Assembly (NCBI RefSeq): GCF_002214185.1
Contig: NZ_CP022161.1
Location: 7,261,486-7,325,485 of the forward strand
DNA length: 64,000 nucleotides
Source: Streptomyces capitiformicae
Lineage (GTDB): Bacteria > Actinomycetota > Actinomycetes > Streptomycetales > Streptomycetaceae
Direction of reading: 5' to 3'
Below are positions 40,797 through 49,144 of the stretch, in pieces. A program made the position numbers and the translations under genes. The notes under the pieces are model-generated. The model had not been told where the DNA came from, ran no database searches, and saw nothing but the letters and a program-made list of their open reading frames with translations. Position 1 is the first letter of the stretch, and the number at the start of each line of letters is the position of its first letter.

Positions 40797-42089
40797 CTAC
40801 GGAGGTCGCTGCGTTGACTCCGCCGGCACCGCTTCGGCGAAGAACGTGACGAGCCGGCGAACCACGCCGGCGAACTCCTCCAGGTCGGCGAGGTCGACGA
40901 ACTCACCGGGCGCGTGGGCGCGGTTGGCGGCGAGACAGCCGGGTCCGAGGACGGTGGTGAAGGCGTCGTCCAGGCCGGCCGCCCAGATGGCGTCGCACGT
41001 GAAGCCGGGGTCGCCGGCCGCCGGCCGGGCTCCCGCGCGGGCCAGGAGTTCCTCGGCCCACGGGTCGGAGTCGTCCAGGGCGGGCAGGCCCTGTTTGTCC
41101 CAGCCGAGCCGGGTGATCCGTGCTGCGTCCCGTGCTGTGCGCGCGAACTCCCGGCCGTTGGCGAAGAGTTCGGTGAAGCGGTGCAGGCCGTCGGCGACGT
41201 GCCGGGTGACCTCGGTCTTCAGGCGGTCGCCGTCGGCGGTGCGGCGGTACGACAGGTTCATCAGCAGCGTGCCGGTGCCGTGGACGCGGTTGTGCGTACG
41301 GCCGGTGTGCAGTCCGGCGACGCACACCCGCGTACCTGGTACGGCCCCGTCCAGGCGGGCGGCGAGGTGCTGGGCCAGGAATCCCAGCAGCACGGTGGCG
41401 TTGTGTCCGGCGTCCGGGTGGTCGTCCACCGCGTCCTCGCCCGCGACGGTGATCCGCGCGGTCATCGCGGCGGTGGCCCGGGGCAGCGCGCGCAGCCCGG
41501 TCGGCTCGCAGAACACGTTGAGACGGCCGTGGTGCCCGGCCTCCAGCAGCGGGCGGGTGCCGTAGGTGCCCAGGGCGCCGCCCTCCTCCCCGGCGACGGC
41601 CTGGAGCAGCACGGTGACGTCCGGTCCGACGGCGGGGTGGGACGCGGCGGCCCGCAGCCCGGCGAGCAGGGCCACGGCGGGTCCCTTGGCGTCGACCGCA
41701 CCACGGCCGGTGAACCGCACGCCGTCGAAGGCGGGCGGGGTGTGTCCGGCGACGGTGTCCAGATGGACGTTGAACATCACGGTGTGCGCACGGGAGCGCT
41801 CGGGGCCCAGCCGCAGCAGCAGGCTGGGCTGGTCCGCGAGGAAGCGCGGATCGCGCGCGGCGGCGCGGACCGTGGACGGCACGCCCGGACGGTCCAGGCA
41901 GGCGGCGGGCGGACTGGCGAGGCGGACGGTGCTGAATCCCGCTTCGGCGGCGGCCGTCGCGTACCGCTGGAGGATCTCGGGCAGCCGGGACGGCGGATCG
42001 TCCGGGCCGGCCTCCAGGGGGTTGACGCTCGGCAGGCGCAGCAGGTCCAGCAGTAACTTTCGGTGCCGGCCGGTGAACAGGTCGCTCAC
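40797..42089 (-). CDS. M20-family metallohydrolase (ArgE/DapE-type deacylase)
   Basis: 430 residues. Metal ligands and catalytic residues in order: 'MFNVHLDTVAGH' (His and Asp), 'RFTGRGAVDAKGPAVALLAG' (bridging Asp), 'AVAGEEGGALG' (catalytic Glu pair) and 'VFCEPTGLRALPRA', with a dimerisation lid between. It would remove an N-acyl group or cleave a C-N bond. Codon 12 is TTA (42,054-42,056), indicating bldA dependence. The start overlaps the sugar-isomerase stop by ATGA. An acetamido-sugar or acyl-protected intermediate is a reasonable, unproven substrate. Confidence 0.85.
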   Translation of the reverse strand: MSDLFTGRHRKLLLDLLRLPSVNPLEAGPDDPPSRLPEILQRYATAAAEAGFSTVRLASPPAACLDRPGVPSTVRAAARDPRFLADQPSLLLRLGPERSRAHTVMFNVHLDTVAGHTPPAFDGVRFTGRGAVDAKGPAVALLAGLRAAASHPAVGPDVTVLLQAVAGEEGGALGTYGTRPLLEAGHHGRLNVFCEPTGLRALPRATAAMTARITVAGEDAVDDHPDAGHNATVLLGFLAQHLAARLDGAVPGTRVCVAGLHTGRTHNRVHGTGTLLMNLSYRRTADGDRLKTEVTRHVADGLHRFTELFANGREFARTARDAARITRLGWDKQGLPALDDSDPWAEELLARAGARPAAGDPGFTCDAIWAAGLDDAFTTVLGPGCLAANRAHAPGEFVDLADLEEFAGVVRRLVTFFAEAVPAESTQRPP

Positions 42090-43021
42090 GCCGGGCCGTC
42101 CAGCGGACCTGTGACCGGCTGTCCGGCGCCCAGCAGCCCGGCGAGCGCCTGTCCGGCGCCCAGCAGCCCGGCGAGCGCCTGTCCGGCCCGGACGAACAGC
42201 TCGGCGGCGTCCTCACCGGCCCGGGCCAGCCCCTCGTGGGGGCGAACCGCGAGATGGGGTTCGAGGGACAGTGCTCCGGTGTACCCGTGGGCGGCCAGCA
42301 GCTCCAGGCATTCCACCACCCCGGCCTCACCCTCGCCGGGCAGGGTGTAGGCGGTGCCGCCGTCCGGGGTGCGCACGGCGTCCTTGATATGGACGTGGAC
42401 GACGTAAGGGGCGAGGTGGCGGAGCATGTCCGGGGCGCCGTAGCCGTACGGGACGCCGTTGCCGGTGTCGAACAGCAGCCGCAGGGCCGGGCTCTCCACG
42501 GCGCGCACCAGTCGTAGCGCGCGATCGGCCCGGTCCCCGGCCCAGCCCGCGCAGTTCTCGTGCACCAGCACCAGGCCCGCGCGCTCGGCGCGGTCCGCCA
42601 GGACGGCCGTGCGGGCCAGGACGCGGTCGGCCCACTCGGTCTCCGTCAGACCGTCGTTGGGGTACGACATGATCCGCACCAGACGGCAGCCGAGGGTGGC
42701 GCAGCGCTCGGCCAGGACGTCGAGTTCCGCCAGGTCCTGGCCGAGGTCGCCGGTGATGGGACGCGACCAGTTGCCGATCCGGGAGGCGACGGCGGTCACG
42801 GTGACGCCTTCGTCCGCTAGCCGCCGGGCCAGCGTGCCGAAAGCGGCCGGGGAGAGGTCGGCGAGGGCTGTACCGTCGACCGTGCGCAGTTCGATGGCGT
42901 TCCAGCCAAGCCTGCGCAGAGCTGCCAGTTGCCCGTCGGTGCCGGGTGCCGCCTCGTCGCCGATGCCGGTGAGCGGCCCGAACCCCCGGACGCGGGGTTG
43001 GGCGGCGCTGTGCCGGGACAT
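42086..43021 (-). CDS. TIM-barrel sugar isomerase/epimerase
   Basis: 311 residues of the xylose-isomerase-like (IolE/IolI, AP-endonuclease-2 fold) family: 'LRRLGWNAIELRTVDG' (first barrel strands), 'RCATLGCRLVRIMSYPND', the metal-binding Glu in 'LVLVHENCAGWAGD', Asp in 'LRLLFDTGNGVPYG', His in 'YVVHVHIKDAV' and Glu in 'GALSLEPHLAV'. The C-terminus carries a tandem 30-bp duplication (see repeat). Could isomerise or dehydrate a keto-sugar or inosose made by the Gfo/Idh enzymes flanking it. Confidence 0.84.
   Translation of the reverse strand: MSRHSAAQPRVRGFGPLTGIGDEAAPGTDGQLAALRRLGWNAIELRTVDGTALADLSPAAFGTLARRLADEGVTVTAVASRIGNWSRPITGDLGQDLAELDVLAERCATLGCRLVRIMSYPNDGLTETEWADRVLARTAVLADRAERAGLVLVHENCAGWAGDRADRALRLVRAVESPALRLLFDTGNGVPYGYGAPDMLRHLAPYVVHVHIKDAVRTPDGGTAYTLPGEGEAGVVECLELLAAHGYTGALSLEPHLAVRPHEGLARAGEDAAELFVRAGQALAGLLGAGQALAGLLGAGQPVTGPLDGPA
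42121..42180 (-). repeat. Two perfect 30-bp tandem repeats in the isomerase gene
   Basis: Bases 42,121-42,150 and 42,151-42,180 are identical and in frame, duplicating AGQALAGLLG near the C-terminus. Probably a recent slippage event in a tail outside the barrel. Confidence 0.9.
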
Positions 43022-43022
43022 G

Positions 43023-44099
43023 TCAGCGGCTCCCGGCGCGGGCGCGCGGTGTGACGGAGCAGCGCTCCCGGGCCGCGCACAGCAGCCGGGCGGTCGCGCA
43101 GGCGAGCGGGAAGTTCCCGACGCCCCCGGCGCCGGAGGCGAAGCCGCGGTAGGCGCCGTCCAGGAAGTCGATCAGGGCGTCGTCCCGGAAGACGTGGTGT
43201 CCGATCCCGGGCACTCCGTCCGCGTCGAGGACTCCGGCCGACGGGGCCGCCGTACCGCTGTCGAAGGGGGCGATGACCAACTGCGCGTGGTCGTCGTCCT
43301 CGCTGAGCGGGAAGTGTGCCGTGGCCGTCCCGCCCTCGAACTCACAGACGACGCTGCGTTGCCGGACGGGTGCGCCGAGGTCGGAACGAAGCAGCGTCAC
43401 CACTCCCGAACGGTGCTCCAACTCGACGTGCGCGCCGCCCAGGAGGGACAGGCTCCGGTCCTCGCAGCGCAGGTCCCAGCAGCGCGCGGCGCGGAGTTCG
43501 GCCGGCCCGGCCAGATCGAGCGCGAGCGCCAGGGAGTGGGGGATCTCCACGTCCAGGGCGGACGGATGCCCGTCGGTCGCCAAGGACCGCAGGAAGCGGG
43601 GCTTGTGCTGGTCGACGGTGATACGGCGCAGGGAGCCGAGTCGTCCGCCGCCCACCAGCCGGCGCAACCGGTCGGCGAGCCGGGAGGTGATCCAGTGGGC
43701 GACGGCCACGAGATCGAGGCCGGCCTCCTGACGCAGCCGGATCAGGGCGTCGAGTTCGTCCGCGGACGCGGCGAGGGGTTTCTCCACGATCATTCGGCGG
43801 AAGCCGTGTCCGGCCAGTTCCGCGAGGAGGTCGTGGCGCAGCCGGGGCGGTGTGCACACGTGGACCACCGCGGTGGCGGGGTCGACGTGTTGCAGGGCCT
43901 GTTCCAGCGTGGTGACGGCCGTGACCTCGCCGGGCATGCCCAGGGTTCGCAGACCGCCGGCGCGCGGGTCGCAGCCGACCGCGGGCAGGGCGACGAGCGG
44001 ATCTCCCGTGGCCGCGGTCCGCCGGGCCAGACGGCCGAGCGTGTTCAGATGCAGTCCTGATCCGGACCGGCCGAGCCCGACCACGAGGGGCTGCAGCAC
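43023..44099 (-). CDS. Gfo/Idh/MocA-family oxidoreductase, first gene of leftward operon
   Basis: 358 residues. The Rossmann region 'PLVVGLGRSGSGLHLNTLGR' is a variant of GxGxxG; 'VVHVCTPPRLRHDLLAELAG' and 'RMIVEKPLAASADELDAL' contain the EKP motif; the C-terminal domain has 'HWITSRLADRLRRLVGG' and 'DVEIPHSLALALDLAGP'. GTG 44099 follows AGGAGG by four bases; a longer frame would run into the divergent promoter. Divergent from the aminotransferase operon across 224 bases, so both arms are probably switched together. Confidence 0.82.
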   Translation of the reverse strand: MLQPLVVGLGRSGSGLHLNTLGRLARRTAATGDPLVALPAVGCDPRAGGLRTLGMPGEVTAVTTLEQALQHVDPATAVVHVCTPPRLRHDLLAELAGHGFRRMIVEKPLAASADELDALIRLRQEAGLDLVAVAHWITSRLADRLRRLVGGGRLGSLRRITVDQHKPRFLRSLATDGHPSALDVEIPHSLALALDLAGPAELRAARCWDLRCEDRSLSLLGGAHVELEHRSGVVTLLRSDLGAPVRQRSVVCEFEGGTATAHFPLSEDDDHAQLVIAPFDSGTAAPSAGVLDADGVPGIGHHVFRDDALIDFLDGAYRGFASGAGGVGNFPLACATARLLCAARERCSVTPRARAGSR

Positions 44100-44209
44100 A
44101 GGGCCTCCTGAGAGGGGAACGGGAAGGAAACGGGCGCGCTCAATTCGCTGCGCCGCGCACAACTCCGGTGCGCCGCACCACTGTTGCGGCCCCGTGCGGA
44201 AATGGTCAA

Positions 44210-44224
44210 GACGTCCGGAACGTC
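44210..44224. promoter_or_regulatory. Inverted repeat in divergent cluster promoter region
   Basis: GACGT-CCGGA-ACGTC, perfect 5-bp arms, about midway between the two divergent operons (44,100-44,323). A -10-like TAGCGT lies at 44,282. No regulator is encoded in the cluster, so the binder would be global. Confidence 0.35.
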
Positions 44225-44323
44225 ATTCCCCAGAACGTGTGAAGATGATCCTTTCCTTTCTCCGTCGACCGGAAGTCCGATTAGCGTGGGCATTCCGCCG
44301 ACACGACGGAGACAGGTGAGAAA

Positions 44324-45550
44324 TTGCCTTCCAGTGGACAGATTCCGGCGCGCGCCGGGGGCGCATTACCGACTGTGCCGGGAACGGCCGATCGCATCCC
44401 CTTCTTCTCTCAGGCCGCGACGTTCGAACGACTGTGGCCTTCCATCGAAAAGGCGTTGGACGAGGTTTTCCGCAGCGGCAAGTTCTCCCACGGAAAACAG
44501 GTCGGGCAGTTTGAGGCGGCACTCGCGGACTACACCGGCGCCCGGCATGTGATCGGCGTCAACAGCGGCACCGACGCGCTGGTGTTGCTGCTGCGCGCCT
44601 GCGGAGTGCGTCCCGGCGACGGTGTCCTGGTGCCGGCGTACTCGTTCTTCGCCACAGCCTCGGCCGTCGTACTGGCAGGCGGGACACCGCAGTTCGTCGA
44701 CATCGATCCGGAGACGTACGCGATGGACCCCGCGGCGCTGAAGGCGGCCGTCACCCCGCGGAGCAGGTTCGTGATGCCGGTGCATCTGTTCCACACGATG
44801 GCCGACATGGCGGCCGTCACCGCCGTGGCCCGGCAGCACGGCCTGACCGTCGTCGAGGACAGCGCCGAAGCGATCGGCATGCGCCGGCACGGAGTGCACG
44901 CGGGCCTCCACGGGGTCGGCGGCGTCCTGTCCTTCTTCCCCTCCAAGACGCTCGGCGCGCTCGGCGACGCGGGAGCCGTACTCACCGACGACCCGGAGGT
45001 GGCGGCCACCGTCGCGGCGCTGCGCCACCACGGCAGGACGGGCCGCACGCTGAACAACTTCCCGGCCATCTCCACCGAAAGCGCCCTGCCCGGCGCGAAC
45101 AGCAAGATGGACGACATCCAGGCGGCCGTCCTGCTCGCCAAGCTGTCCCTCCTGGAGAAGCACATCGTGCGCCGGGCCGAACTGGCGGACGCGTACACCG
45201 CCCGTCTGCGGGACGCGCCGGGGATCGTCCGCCTGCCGCGGACCACCGCCGGAACACCGGACGACCGCGACGTGTACTACGTCTACCTGATCGAGACCGA
45301 GCAGCGGGACGCCCTCGTCGACCACCTCGCCCGGCACGGCATCGACACCGAGGTCTACTACCCGGTGCCCCTGCCCCACCAGCCCGCCCTCGCGCACCTG
45401 GGCCACCGGCAGGGCGAGTTCCCCCACGCCGAGGCAGCGGCCCGGCACGCCGTCGCCCTGCCCTTCCACCCCGATCTCGGACCCGACGACCTGGATCGCG
45501 TCTGCGACACCATCCGCTCCTTCCTCGCCGGAACGAGGACGACCGCATGA
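44324..45550 (+). CDS. DegT/DnrJ/EryC1-family PLP aminotransferase 1
   Basis: 408-residue sugar/cyclitol aminotransferase. 'KFSHGKQVGQFEAALADYTG', 'VNSGTDALVLLLRA' (PLP phosphate, GTDAL), 'FVMPVHLFHTMADM', 'VEDSAEAIG' (Asp to the PLP ring) and Lys208 in 'LSFFPSKTLGALGDAGAV' for the Schiff base. It would install an amino group on a keto-sugar or inosose. Start TTG 44324 (AGGTGAG five bases upstream); with this start codon 15 is TTA (44,366-44,368). A GTG at 44,372 is the alternative. Overlaps the next aminotransferase by four bases. Confidence 0.9.
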   Translation: MPSSGQIPARAGGALPTVPGTADRIPFFSQAATFERLWPSIEKALDEVFRSGKFSHGKQVGQFEAALADYTGARHVIGVNSGTDALVLLLRACGVRPGDGVLVPAYSFFATASAVVLAGGTPQFVDIDPETYAMDPAALKAAVTPRSRFVMPVHLFHTMADMAAVTAVARQHGLTVVEDSAEAIGMRRHGVHAGLHGVGGVLSFFPSKTLGALGDAGAVLTDDPEVAATVAALRHHGRTGRTLNNFPAISTESALPGANSKMDDIQAAVLLAKLSLLEKHIVRRAELADAYTARLRDAPGIVRLPRTTAGTPDDRDVYYVYLIETEQRDALVDHLARHGIDTEVYYPVPLPHQPALAHLGHRQGEFPHAEAAARHAVALPFHPDLGPDDLDRVCDTIRSFLAGTRTTA

Positions 45551-46689
45551 CCGCATCGCTCCCTCCTGCCGTCCCGTTCTTCCCTCCCGCCCTCTTCGAA
45601 GCCGACCGCCCCGCACTGATCGGGCTGGTCCGCGAGGTGGGCCTCGACCCGGAGCAGCGGTTCATCCTGGGCAGGCGTACCGCCGCCTTCGAGGACCGGC
45701 TCCGCGAGGACCTGGAGGCCGCCGACGTGGTCGCCTGCTCCAGCGGCACCTCGGCGCTCTCGCTGGTGCTGAGGGCCATGGACGTCGGTCCCGGTGACGA
45801 GGTGATCGTGCCGGCGTTCGGCTGCGCGCCTCTGGCCGCCTCGGTGGTCGATGTCGGGGCCACACCGGTCTTCGCCGACATCCGGCCGGACACCATGACC
45901 ATGGACCCGGACGAGGCGGAGCGGCTCGTCACCGAGCGGACCAAGGCGGTGATGCCGGCCCACATGTTCTCCGTCATGGCCGACATGCCGCGCTTCGCCG
46001 AACTGGCTCGGCGGCACGGACTGCGCCTGCTGGAGGACTCGGCGGTCGCCCAGGGCGGCGTGCTGCGGGGCGTCCCGGCCGGGCTGTGGGGCGAGGCGGG
46101 GCTCTACTCCTTCGTGCAGGTCAAGACCTGCGGCATGCCCGGCGAGGGCGGCGTGGTCGTCACCCGGGACCCGGCACTGGGCGAGAAAGTGCGGATGCTG
46201 CGCAACCACGGCCAGTACGCCGGTCGCCGGTTCGTCCACCACACCGTCGGGCTCAACAGCCGCTTCGACGAGATCCAGGCCGCCTTCCAGACGTACCGCT
46301 ACTCCAGTTTCCCGGCGCGGCTGGCGCGGCGAGCGGAGATCGCCGCGTACTACACCGAGCGCTTCACGCCCCTGGCCGGCCGGGGTGTGGTCCCGCCGCC
46401 GCCCGACCGGGACGGCCGGTGCTTCTACGTGTACACGGTCCTGGCCGAGGACCGGGAGGCTCTCGGTGCCCACCTGGCCGAGTGGGGGGTGGCCACGCAC
46501 GTCTACTATCCGTGCCCCCTGCCCGCCCACCGTGCCTTCGCTCCCTACGCACCGCCCGGTGCCCGCTGGCCGCGCGCCGAACAGGCCGCCCGCCGCCATC
46601 TCGCCCTGCCGGTGCATCACCTGCTGACCGACGCACAGGTCCAGCACGTCGCCGACCTCGTGTGCGCCTTCGCCACCGAGCGCAGCTGA
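45547..46689 (+). CDS. DegT/DnrJ/EryC1-family PLP aminotransferase 2
   Basis: 380 residues, distinct from its neighbour. 'VACSSGTSALSLVLRAMDVG' (PLP phosphate site), 'VMPAHMFSVMADMPRFAELA', 'LLEDSAVAQGG' and Lys193 in 'YSFVQVKTCGMPGEGGVVVT', with 'LNSRFDEIQAAF'. The unusual FVQVKTC and Val in the DSAVAQ helix suggest a different substrate from aminotransferase 1. Two such enzymes in tandem point to a diamino product, or to one acting in the reverse (deaminating or dehydrating) sense. A 113-base gap follows before the prenyltransferase. Confidence 0.88.
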   Translation: MTASLPPAVPFFPPALFEADRPALIGLVREVGLDPEQRFILGRRTAAFEDRLREDLEAADVVACSSGTSALSLVLRAMDVGPGDEVIVPAFGCAPLAASVVDVGATPVFADIRPDTMTMDPDEAERLVTERTKAVMPAHMFSVMADMPRFAELARRHGLRLLEDSAVAQGGVLRGVPAGLWGEAGLYSFVQVKTCGMPGEGGVVVTRDPALGEKVRMLRNHGQYAGRRFVHHTVGLNSRFDEIQAAFQTYRYSSFPARLARRAEIAAYYTERFTPLAGRGVVPPPPDRDGRCFYVYTVLAEDREALGAHLAEWGVATHVYYPCPLPAHRAFAPYAPPGARWPRAEQAARRHLALPVHHLLTDAQVQHVADLVCAFATERS

Positions 46690-46802
46690 CGCGCGACCGC
46701 CCGCCCCGAACATCGTTGACCCGCGACCGCCCGCCTCGCCCATTCCGTTGTCCGGGCGAGCGGCACTCCCTTCGGACGCAGACACCCCCCAAGAGGTCAC
46801 TC

Positions 46803-47777
46803 ATGACGGACAGCATCGCGGCCGGCCGTCCGGCCGCCACCGTCCAAGGCCACAGCCGACTGCGCGCCTACGCGCGGCTCGGCAAGCTGGACGTGTACGA
46901 CTACTACCTCGGCATCTTCCTCGCCCTGACCGCCGCGCTGTTCCCGGCTGGCGCCTTCACCGCCCGGCAGGCACTGGTGCTGGCGGTGTTCCTGGCCGGC
47001 GAAGTCGCAATCCTCATGGCGATGGTCGCCCTGGACGACGTCACCGGGTTCCGGGACGGCAGCGACCTCGCCAACTACGGCCCCGACAACCCGCTGCGCA
47101 GCAAGGCACGCAAGCCCCTGGTCGCCGGGGCACTGACGGTGCCCCAGGCGCTGCGCTTCGCCTGGGCCTGCGCGGCGGCCGGGGCGGTGCTCTGGGCGGG
47201 CGCCGCCGCGCTCGCGCCGCACCACCCGCTGTGGGCGCTGGTGACGGCGGGCGCGCTGTTCGCGGTGTCGCTGCAGTACTCGTACGGCCTGAAGATCAGT
47301 TACCACGGTTTCCAGGAGGTGTTCCTGGTCGCCCTCGGCGCCGTGCTGGTGATCGTTCCGTACGGCCTGGTGACGGGGGGCTTCTCCGGTTTCCTGATGG
47401 TGCAGGCGGTGCTGTTCGGGTTCGGGCCGCTGATGTTCGGCGTCTACTCCAACACCAACGACGTGGCCGGCGACCGGGCCGTGGGCCGTCCGACCGTGGC
47501 CGCCCTGGTCTCCGAGCGGGGCAACGCCGTCTTCATCGCAGCCCTGTCGGTTGCCGAGTTCCTTATCGGCGCGGTCGCCTCGGCCAGCGGGGTGGCCCCC
47601 TGGTGGTTCGTGCTGCTGATGCTGCCGGCGACCGCGCTGCGGGCCCGTCAGTACCTGACCGGGTTCGTCCGCGGCGACATCATGACCGCCCGCCGGACGG
47701 GCTTCGCCGTGCACCGGCTGAGCGTGGTGCTGATGACCGTGGCCAACGTCGTCGTCGGAACGGGAGCCGCCGCATGA
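46803..47777 (+). CDS. UbiA-family membrane prenyltransferase
   Basis: 324 residues, about eight to nine membrane helices. First Asp-rich motif: 'MVALDDVTGFRDGSDLANYG' (DDxxxxxD); second: 'VYSNTNDVAGDRAVGRPTVA' (NDxxxD). These bind the Mg2+-diphosphate of a prenyl donor. The acceptor may be an aromatic ring, as in quinone pathways, or a sugar phosphate, as in decaprenyl-phosphoribose synthases; the cluster's sugar genes make the latter worth considering. Ribosome binding site AGAGGT. The stop overlaps the FAD gene's start (ATGA). Confidence 0.87.
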   Translation: MTDSIAAGRPAATVQGHSRLRAYARLGKLDVYDYYLGIFLALTAALFPAGAFTARQALVLAVFLAGEVAILMAMVALDDVTGFRDGSDLANYGPDNPLRSKARKPLVAGALTVPQALRFAWACAAAGAVLWAGAAALAPHHPLWALVTAGALFAVSLQYSYGLKISYHGFQEVFLVALGAVLVIVPYGLVTGGFSGFLMVQAVLFGFGPLMFGVYSNTNDVAGDRAVGRPTVAALVSERGNAVFIAALSVAEFLIGAVASASGVAPWWFVLLMLPATALRARQYLTGFVRGDIMTARRTGFAVHRLSVVLMTVANVVVGTGAAA

Positions 47778-49144
47778 AGCCCGATCTCGACGTCGCCGTC
47801 GTCGGCGCGGGCATCGCCGGCCTGACCGCCGCCCACGAACTGCGCCGCGCCGGGCTGGCCGTCCGGGTGTACGAGCAACTGCCGCACGTAGGCGGCCGGA
47901 TGCGCAGCATCCGCCAGGAGGGCTGGACGGTGGACACGGGCGCCGAGCAGGTCCCGTCCCGCGGTTACCGCGCGACCTGGGAGCTGCTGCGCCGGCTGCG
48001 CGTCACTCCCGCGGACGTGCCCCGGGTCGGCGGCGCGGTGGCCGTCTGGCGTGGCGGACGCGCCCACCTGGGCGTCGGCGAGAGCACGGCCGTGGTCACC
48101 GGAGCGGGCCTGTCCGCCCGGGCGCGGCTCGACCTGGCCGCCTTCTCCGCCTGGACCGGCCGCCGCCGCGCCGGATTCGACGGCGACCGTCCCGAACACA
48201 GCCCGCTCGGCGCCGCCACCGTGCGGGAGGTGTCCGCCCGCTACCACCGCGATCTGCACGACTACCTCTTCCAGCCGGTCGCCGGCTGCTTCTTCGGCTG
48301 GGACACCGCCCGGTCCACGGCCGCCCCCATGGTCAGCCTGCTGCTGGAGGCCGGTTCGCCCGCCGCCTGGCGCACCTACCGCGACGGCATGGACTTCCTG
48401 GCCCGCCGGCTGGCCACCGGCGCAGAGGTCGTCACCGACCGCGCCGTACGCGAGGTCACCGACGCGGGCGGGCACGCCGTACTGCGGTTCGACGACGGGC
48501 AGGTCACCGCGCGGGCCGCCGTGCTCGCCGTACCGGCACCCGTCGCGGCGGCGCTCCGCCCGGACGCCCCCGCCGACGAGCTGCCGTTCCTCACCTCCTG
48601 CACCTTCACACCCATGATGAAGGTCAGCTGCCTGCTGGACCGCCCCCTCGCCCCCGCAGCCCGGCGCCCGGTGCACATTCTGCTCACCCCGGCCGCCGAG
48701 GAGGACGTGCTCTCCGGCGTCGTCGTCGAACACGCCAAGGACCCCGGCCGGGCCCCCGCCGGCCGGGGCCTGGTCACCCTCGTGGCCGGTCCGCACCGGG
48801 TCCCCGAGCTGCTGGACGCACTTCCCGACGAGGCCGCCGACCTCCTCGTCCGCGCGGCGGAACGCTATGTCCCGGGCATCGGCGACGCCTGCCGCCACCG
48901 TCTCGTGCACGCCTTCCGCCACGGCCTGCCGGAAGCCACACCCCAGGCCCTGCGCGAACGCGCCGGCTTCCTGTCCCGGCCGGCGCGCGCCGTGGAGTAC
49001 GCCGGCGACTGGCTCATGCTGCGGCCCGCCTCCGAGGGAGCCGTCCGGGCGGGCGCGCTGGCCGCGTCCCGCGTCCTGAGCAGGCTCGGACGGAACACTC
49101 CGGCCGACCCCGACCGATCGGAGGAGATCCGTGCGACCGCATGA
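47774..49144 (+). CDS. FAD-dependent oxidoreductase (protoporphyrinogen-oxidase/amine-oxidase fold)
   Basis: 456 residues. N-terminal dinucleotide fold 'VAVVGAGIAGLTAAHELRRA' with Glu in 'RVYEQLPHVGGRMRSI' binding the FAD ribose; 'LPF...TFTPMMKVSCLLDRP' is the central beta region; C-terminal 'AVEYAGDWLMLRPASEGAVR' is the usual FAD-closing GD motif. Resembles HemY-like and phytoene-desaturase-like enzymes that dehydrogenate or saturate rings and prenyl chains. Translationally coupled to the prenyltransferase, so it may act on the prenylated intermediate. The next gene's GTG lies 14 bases inside this one. Confidence 0.85.
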   Translation: MKPDLDVAVVGAGIAGLTAAHELRRAGLAVRVYEQLPHVGGRMRSIRQEGWTVDTGAEQVPSRGYRATWELLRRLRVTPADVPRVGGAVAVWRGGRAHLGVGESTAVVTGAGLSARARLDLAAFSAWTGRRRAGFDGDRPEHSPLGAATVREVSARYHRDLHDYLFQPVAGCFFGWDTARSTAAPMVSLLLEAGSPAAWRTYRDGMDFLARRLATGAEVVTDRAVREVTDAGGHAVLRFDDGQVTARAAVLAVPAPVAAALRPDAPADELPFLTSCTFTPMMKVSCLLDRPLAPAARRPVHILLTPAAEEDVLSGVVVEHAKDPGRAPAGRGLVTLVAGPHRVPELLDALPDEAADLLVRAAERYVPGIGDACRHRLVHAFRHGLPEATPQALRERAGFLSRPARAVEYAGDWLMLRPASEGAVRAGALAASRVLSRLGRNTPADPDRSEEIRATA

